From: Streptomyces spiralis
GTDB taxonomy: Bacteria > Actinomycetota > Actinomycetes > Streptomycetales > Streptomycetaceae
Assembly: GCF_014654675.1 (NCBI RefSeq)
Contig: NZ_BNBC01000057.1
Coordinates: 1 to 58,599, forward strand
Direction: 5' to 3'
DNA length: 58,599 nt
Shown here: in pieces, positions 54,901 through 58,599 of the stretch
Layout of the letters: each line of letters begins with the position of its first letter
How positions within the stretch are numbered: the stretch's first letter is position 1
Made by a program: the position numbers and the translations under genes
The notes under the pieces: generated by a model
Seen by the model: the letters and a program-made list of their open reading frames with translations, nothing else
The model's database searches: none
What the model was told of the DNA's origin: nothing

Positions 54901-55513
54901 GCCCGGCACCGTGGAGGCCCTGCTGACCCGGCACGGGCTGCCCTCCGGGGCCCTGGTGATCGAACTGTCGGACACCGACCCGCGGGTCTCCCTGGACGAG
55001 CTGGAGCGGCGGCTGGCCGGCCTCAGACGGCTGGGCGTCCGCATCGCGCTGGACGGCTTCGGCAGCGGCCACGGGGCCATCACGGCCCTCAGAAGGCTCC
55101 CCGTGGACGTGCTGAAGCTCGACCGCGGCCTGGTCGAGGGCGTCGTCGAGTCCGCCCGGCTGCACAAGATCACCGGTGGGCTGCTGCGCATCGCCGGCGA
55201 CCTGGGGCTCCAGTCGCTGGCCGAGGGCGTGGACCTGCCCGAGCAGGTCGCCGCCCTGCGCGCGATGGGGTGCACCCACGGGCAGGGCATGGCGTTCGCC
55301 GGCCCGCTGGACGAGTACCGGCTGCGCCGGGCGCTCGCCTCCGGCCGCTACCCGGTGCCGCACGGCCCGGCCGAACCGGCCTTCGCCGGCGGCGGGCGCG
55401 GTGAGCGCGCCGTGGAAAGGGGTGCCGGCGTGTACACCGGAGGGATGACCGCCGTCCTCGGGGGCGGGACAACCCTGCGACCACATAATGAGACTCCCGT
55501 CCCACCCACTTGA
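51905..55513 (+). CDS. membrane PAS-GGDEF-EAL(degenerate) protein, probable diguanylate cyclase
   Basis: Up to 1202 residues. Disordered Pro/Arg-rich N-terminus (to ~145), membrane helices (~150-400), a DGHAPA-repeat linker (~400-530), two more helices, then a PAS domain (~592-710, FRSLVQGSSDVIMIAAP). The GGDEF domain has intact SRLGGDEFAAL (~795) and, five residues before it, an intact inhibitory RHGD site. The EAL-like domain is degenerate: VAQARW replaces EALxRW and DGFGSGHGAI replaces DDFGTGYSS, so phosphodiesterase activity is not expected. It is therefore a product-inhibited diguanylate cyclase candidate (possibly the locus called cdgE in S. coelicolor; recalled, not checked). ATG 51905 follows GAGGAGCT. 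A start at 52021 (MDERSD) is also possible. Confidence 0.9.
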   Translation: MSLSDRTGVSSRTGAAPRTVRRRGRTFQTARGATGDARRMDERSDAAGPPPKALAHGRAQTRPPRRSSHPSQPSQQSFQPALPAQSPPAPQAGRTPQARAHGAPGPSGPGGADREGPVSPPPPALPTLGGALRPQPAPSALRARPPAAAGAARRLVPQLLLALLCAGYAVGSACDWGSHELALIMGDFGLAAAAGTAAVSCVAYGRCHHVRFRSAWLLFGLSSAMAALGNGVWGWYEVVLGEPMPSPSYADLFFLCFAPPAIVGLLVLAKRPVTKAGWVCLALDAWLIGGSLLTLSWSLALAQAAKFDGPSVAHTALSLAYPLLDIALVSMVLALHFRRSPVNRTAVNTAIGGLALTVLSDALFTSPLLHNSYRSGQLLDAGWFAGSLLLAYAPWVAPRSPSATTEEDETNHESEPAGRKSPESLGHTGDGHEPTGQRTEGHTGHARVADGQDPGADAGPASAADGHTPAADGHAPASDAQAVPADGHARAADDRTPGRRPAPRTRYRRAPAPAGDGVRYPAARPIAGSLAALTPYLAAAVCTLGILYNVLNGHSVDRVVLITAGAVVLALVVRQGIMLLDNITLTQELAQKENHFRSLVQGSSDVIMIAAPNGVLRYVSPAAAGVYGRPAEELVGTELASLIHPEDLGCVVHEVRRFLVAGPQEEPTTRIECRFRSGDGGWLNVESTINRHHGGLIFNSRDVTERVRLQAQLQHNAEHDPLTDLPNRALFTKRVQQALSGRRSTDRGTAVLFIDLDGFKAVNDTIGHQAGDELLVQAARRLQEAVRHGDTASRLGGDEFAALIVGDGTRDRTAREGHILELADRLRVTLSQPYLIDGNDVRVAASIGVAFAEPGLGAGELLRNADLAMYRAKAAGKGRVELYKPQMQQDVVRKAELAGRLRSALHDGEFTLLHQPVVCLETGRITSVVAQARWRSSQGVLFTPAEFLRVAEDSDRTAELGRWMLEEAVEQAAERARSGLAASVVVRVGARRLVDRSLPPGTVEALLTRHGLPSGALVIELSDTDPRVSLDELERRLAGLRRLGVRIALDGFGSGHGAITALRRLPVDVLKLDRGLVEGVVESARLHKITGGLLRIAGDLGLQSLAEGVDLPEQVAALRAMGCTHGQGMAFAGPLDEYRLRRALASGRYPVPHGPAEPAFAGGGRGERAVERGAGVYTGGMTAVLGGGTTLRPHNETPVPPT

Positions 55514-55546
55514 CACCGGGTGCGTGCCGGGGGGAGGGTCAGTGCC

Positions 55547-55588
55547 ATGCGCACCCGAATTCTCGTACTTGGACAGCGCGTCGGCTGA
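55547..55588 (+). CDS. ilvB leader peptide MRTRILVLGQRVG
   Basis: A 13-codon open frame with Ile-Leu-Val-Leu in a row and a further Val, preceded by GGGGGGAGGG. Codons for all three branched-chain amino acids lie at the position where ribosome stalling would control folding of the downstream attenuator. Encoded between the c-di-GMP gene and ilvB. CATAAT at about 55484, inside the end of the previous gene, is a possible -10 of its promoter. Confidence 0.85.
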   Translation: MRTRILVLGQRVG

Positions 55589-55644
55589 GCTGGGAACCAC
55601 CGGAGAGATGACCCGGAATCCCCAGCGACCCTCACCGGCGCGCT

Positions 55645-55678
55645 CCCCTCGCTTGCCTCACGGCACGAGGGGTTTTTT
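55645..55678 (+). terminator. ilv operon transcription attenuator
   Basis: Stem CCCCTCG/CGAGGGG with a second stacked stem TGCC/GGCA and a 4-base loop, followed directly by six T. A real T-run is rare in this DNA. With the leader peptide 57 bases upstream and ilvB 103 bases downstream, this is a classical branched-chain amino acid attenuator: slow translation of the Ile/Leu/Val codons would favour an antiterminator. Confidence 0.9.
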
Positions 55679-55780
55679 GTTGCACGGGCACCTGCCGCAC
55701 AGCAGCCCTGAACCGTGCGAACCTGGCGAAAGCCGACACCCGAACCCTCGCAGAACCTCAGCATCGAGAAGAGAATGCCG

Positions 55781-57631
55781 ATGACCGAGCAGGCCTCCGG
55801 GGCCCACCATCCGCAGCCGCGGCCCCGTTCCTCAGGACAGCAGTCCGCGCCCGTCGAGCACGTCACGGGTGCGCAGTCCCTCATCCGCTCTCTCGAGGAG
55901 GTCGGCGCCGACACCGTATTCGGCATTCCCGGCGGTGCGATCCTCCCCGCCTACGACCCGCTGATGGACTCGACGAGGGTGCGTCACGTCCTGGTCCGGC
56001 ACGAGCAGGGCGCCGGTCACGCGGCCACCGGCTACGCGCAGGCCACCGGCAAGGTCGGCGTCTGCATGGCCACCTCGGGCCCCGGCGCCACCAACCTGGT
56101 CACGCCGATCGCCGACGCCCACATGGACTCCGTCCCGATGGTCGCCATCACCGGCCAGGTGGCGTCCTCCTCGATCGGTACGGACGCCTTCCAGGAGGCG
56201 GACATCGTCGGCATCACCATGCCGATCACCAAGCACAACTTCCTGGTCACCAAGGCCGAGGACATCCCCCGGGTGATCGCCGAGGCGTTCCACATCGCCT
56301 CCACCGGCCGCCCCGGCCCGGTCCTCGTCGACATCGCCAAGGACGCCCTCCAGGCGAAGACCACCTTCACCTGGCCGCCCGTCATGGACCTGCCCGGCTA
56401 CCGGCCCGTCACCAAGCCGCACGCCAAGCAGATCCGCGAGGCCGCCAAACTCATCACCGCCGCCAGGCGCCCCGTCCTCTACGTCGGTGGTGGCGTCCTG
56501 AAGGCCAAGGCCACCGCCGAACTGAAGGTGCTGGCCGAACTCACCGGAGCGCCCGTCACCACCACCCTGATGGGGCTCGGCGCGTTCCCCGACAGCCACC
56601 CGCTGCACGTGGGAATGCCGGGCATGCACGGTGCGGTCACCGCCGTCACCGCGCTGCAGAAGGCCGACCTGATCGTCGCCCTCGGAGCCCGCTTCGACGA
56701 CCGCGTCACCGGCAAGCTGGACAGCTTCGCGCCGTACGCCAAGATCGTCCACGCCGACATCGACCCCGCCGAGATCGGCAAGAACCGCGCCGCCGACGTG
56801 CCGATCGTCGGTGACGCCCGCGAGGTCATCGCCGACCTGATCCAGGCGGTCCAGAAGGAGCACAGCGAGGGCCACAAGGGCGACTACAGCGCCTGGTGGA
56901 AGGACCTCAGCCGCTGGCGCGACACCTACCCGCTGGGCTACGACCAGCCCGAGGACGGCTCGCTGTCCCCGCAAGCGGTCATCGAGCGCATCGGACAGCT
57001 CGCCCCCGAGGGCACGATCTTCGCGGCGGGCGTCGGCCAGCACCAGATGTGGGCCGCGCACTTCATCCAGTACGACAAGCCCGCCACCTGGCTGAACTCC
57101 GGCGGCGCCGGGACCATGGGCTACGCCGTGCCGGCCGCCATGGGCGCCAAGGCCGGACAGCCCGGGCAGACCGTCTGGGCGATCGACGGTGACGGCTGCT
57201 TCCAGATGACCAACCAGGAGCTCACCACCTGCGCCCTGAACAACATCCCGATCAAGGTCGCCGTCATCAACAACGGTGCCCTCGGGATGGTCCGCCAGTG
57301 GCAGACCCTGTTCTACAACCAGCGGTACTCCAACACGGTCCTGCACTCCGGTCCGGAGGACGTCAACCCCGAGGCCAGGGGCACCCGGGTCCCCGACTTC
57401 GTGAAGCTGTCGGAGGCCATGGGCTGCTACGCGATCCGCTGCGAGCGGCCCGAGGACCTGGACAAGGTCATCGAGGAGGCCAACTCCATCAACGACCGCC
57501 CGGTCGTCGTCGACTTCATCGTCCACGAGGACGCGATGGTCTGGCCGATGGTCGCCGCCGGCACCTCCAACGACGAGATCATGGCCGCCCGTGACGTCCG
57601 CCCCGACTTCGGCGACAACGAGGACGACTGA
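55781..57631 (+). CDS. ilvB: acetolactate synthase large (catalytic) subunit
   Basis: First common step of isoleucine, valine and leucine synthesis. 616 residues from ATG 55781; ATG 55775 is also in frame. ThDP enzyme landmarks are FGIPGGAILPAYDPL, the catalytic Glu in RHEQGAGHAATGYAQ, GPGATNLVTPIADAHMDS, and the C-terminal ThDP-Mg motif GDGCFQMTNQEL...NNGALGMVRQWQ. The herbicide-contact residues look ordinary. Controlled by the upstream attenuator, and followed by ilvN 34 bases later. Confidence 0.97.
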   Translation: MTEQASGAHHPQPRPRSSGQQSAPVEHVTGAQSLIRSLEEVGADTVFGIPGGAILPAYDPLMDSTRVRHVLVRHEQGAGHAATGYAQATGKVGVCMATSGPGATNLVTPIADAHMDSVPMVAITGQVASSSIGTDAFQEADIVGITMPITKHNFLVTKAEDIPRVIAEAFHIASTGRPGPVLVDIAKDALQAKTTFTWPPVMDLPGYRPVTKPHAKQIREAAKLITAARRPVLYVGGGVLKAKATAELKVLAELTGAPVTTTLMGLGAFPDSHPLHVGMPGMHGAVTAVTALQKADLIVALGARFDDRVTGKLDSFAPYAKIVHADIDPAEIGKNRAADVPIVGDAREVIADLIQAVQKEHSEGHKGDYSAWWKDLSRWRDTYPLGYDQPEDGSLSPQAVIERIGQLAPEGTIFAAGVGQHQMWAAHFIQYDKPATWLNSGGAGTMGYAVPAAMGAKAGQPGQTVWAIDGDGCFQMTNQELTTCALNNIPIKVAVINNGALGMVRQWQTLFYNQRYSNTVLHSGPEDVNPEARGTRVPDFVKLSEAMGCYAIRCERPEDLDKVIEEANSINDRPVVVDFIVHEDAMVWPMVAAGTSNDEIMAARDVRPDFGDNEDD

Positions 57632-57665
57632 GAGCCACCGAGGACTTCAGGAAGGTACGACCGTC

Positions 57666-58193
57666 ATGTCCACCAAGCACACGCTCTCGGTCCTGGTCGA
57701 GAACACCCCCGGCATCCTCGCCCGGATCGCCGCCCTGTTCTCCCGCCGCGGCTTCAACATCGACTCGCTCGCGGTCGGCGTCACCGAGCACCCGGACATC
57801 TCCCGCATCACCATCGTGGTGAGCGTCGAGGACCTGCCGCTGGAACAGGTGACCAAGCAGCTCAACAAGCTCGTCAACGTGCTCAAGATCGTCGAGCTGG
57901 AGCCGTCCCAGGCGGTGCAGCGCGAACTCGTCCTGGTGAAGGTGCGCGCCGACAACGAGACGCGCTCCCAGATCGTCGAGATCGTCCAGCTGTTCCGCGC
58001 CAAGACCGTCGACGTCTCCCCGGACGCGGTGACCGTCGAGGCCACCGGGTCCAGCGACAAGCTGTCGGCCATGCTGAAGATGCTGGAGCCGTTCGGCATC
58101 AAGGAGCTGGTCCAGTCCGGCACGATCGCGATCGGCCGCGGCGCCCGATCGATCACGGACCGGTCGCTGCGCGCCCTCGACCGGTCGGCTTAG
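57666..58193 (+). CDS. ilvN: acetolactate synthase small (regulatory) subunit
   Basis: 175 residues. N-terminal ACT domain LSVLVENTPGILARIAALFSRRGFNIDSLAVG senses valine for feedback inhibition; the C-terminal ALS regulatory domain has ELVLVKVRADNETRSQI and FGIKELVQSGTIAIGRG. Forms the holoenzyme with IlvB. Confidence 0.97.
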   Translation: MSTKHTLSVLVENTPGILARIAALFSRRGFNIDSLAVGVTEHPDISRITIVVSVEDLPLEQVTKQLNKLVNVLKIVELEPSQAVQRELVLVKVRADNETRSQIVEIVQLFRAKTVDVSPDAVTVEATGSSDKLSAMLKMLEPFGIKELVQSGTIAIGRGARSITDRSLRALDRSA

Positions 58194-58312
58194 CGACGTA
58201 TTCGGGCGGTCGGGGGACACCGGCCGCCCGTATACCGAGACCCCCGAACCTCCCGTCCCCTCACCGGCATACGGTGGGACGCACAACCTGCACACCAAGG
58301 AGAGAACCCAAA

Positions 58313-58599
58313 GTGGCCGAGCTGTTCTACGACGCTGACGCCGACCTGTCCATCATCCAGGGCCGCAAGGTCGCGGTCATCGGTTATGGCAGCCAGGGCC
58401 ACGCCCACGCCCTGTCGCTGCGCGACTCCGGTGTCGACGTCCGGATCGGTCTGCACGAGGGCTCGAAGTCCAAGGCCAAGGCCGAGGAGCAGGGCCTGCG
58501 CGTGGTCACCCCGGCGGAGGCTGCCGCCGAGGCCGACGTCATCATGATCCTGGTCCCGGACCCGATCCAGGCCCAGGTCTACGAGGAGTCCATCGCCCC
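58313..58599 (+). CDS. ilvC: ketol-acid reductoisomerase, 5' part (cut by window end)
   Basis: GTG start with AAGGAG upstream. The 95 visible codons begin AELFYDADADLSIIQGRKVA and contain the NADPH-binding GYGSQGHAHALSLRDSG and the DVIMILVPDPIQAQVYEE segment. It converts acetolactate/acetohydroxybutyrate to dihydroxy acids. The rest lies beyond the window. Confidence 0.96.
   Translation, partial: MAELFYDADADLSIIQGRKVAVIGYGSQGHAHALSLRDSGVDVRIGLHEGSKSKAKAEEQGLRVVTPAEAAAEADVIMILVPDPIQAQVYEESIA

Noticed and set aside
52856..55600. 914-codon open frame antisense to the PAS-GGDEF gene
   Set aside because: No domain, and it covers the sense GGDEF/EAL coding. It also runs across the ilv leader in the wrong direction.

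Overview
The window looks like a stretch of a Streptomyces chromosome. The DNA is very GC-rich, third codon positions are strongly G/C biased, GTG starts are common, GTGA/ATGA stop-start overlaps are frequent, and only one in-frame TTA codon was found in any confident gene. The gene order (gcvT-gcvH-glyA-sdaA, an opp-type transporter, mnmA, ligA, a GGDEF-EAL gene, gatCAB, ilvBNC) is core-chromosome content for the genus. No tRNA, rRNA, CRISPR array, phage or complete insertion sequence was seen.

Left end (1-1.6 kb): the last codons of one gene and the whole of another encode secreted proteins built of NTQGGTQ-type repeats. They converge on a LuxR/NarL-type regulator whose reading frame is broken by one extra base.

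1.6-9.0 kb: serine/glycine metabolism. A tandem glycine riboswitch precedes gcvT, followed by gcvH, glyA and sdaA on the minus strand. A P-loop ATPase gene and two SseB-like genes face the other way. 9.0-16.0 kb: a five-gene oligopeptide ABC transporter operon (permease, lipoprotein, permease, two ATPases). Hairpins flank the binding-protein gene, and the last ATPase carries an unusual acidic tail.

16-27.5 kb: single genes. These are an M1 peptidase, a TRIC-type channel, a membrane-anchored esterase, a thioesterase-like protein, a mycothiol-type DinB protein divergent from a WYL regulator, a TetR regulator with paired operators facing two small membrane proteins, a cysteine desulfurase, a 193-bp inverted-repeat element, a peptidoglycan amidase, mnmA and an alpha/beta hydrolase. 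27.5-36 kb: DUF427, LOG-family, SDR and MetE-like genes, then ligA. Next come an RmdB-like GGDEF-EAL membrane protein with a TTA codon, a decayed DUF4267 remnant and a cupin gene.

36-44.6 kb: the gatC-gatA-(small membrane protein)-gatB operon, closed by a 38-bp perfect palindrome, then a methyltransferase, an MMPL transporter, a GNAT enzyme and small membrane proteins. 44.8-51.8 kb: a 61-aa protein coupled to a large LuxR ATPase regulator, then a glucose/sorbosone-dehydrogenase-like lipoprotein, an aldo/keto reductase and a D-2-hydroxyacid dehydrogenase. 51.9-58.6 kb: a second c-di-GMP protein (TM-PAS-GGDEF-degenerate EAL) with a BldD-like site at its start. It is followed by a classical attenuator with leader peptide MRTRILVLGQRVG and the ilvB-ilvN-ilvC operon; ilvC is cut by the window end.

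The points most worth following up are the repeat-protein/frameshifted-regulator locus, the two c-di-GMP genes with developmental-regulation signals (TTA codon, BldD-like box), the acidic tail of the transporter ATPase, the coupled small protein inside gatCAB, and the tandem or paired operator-like repeats at 22.7 and 27.85 kb.
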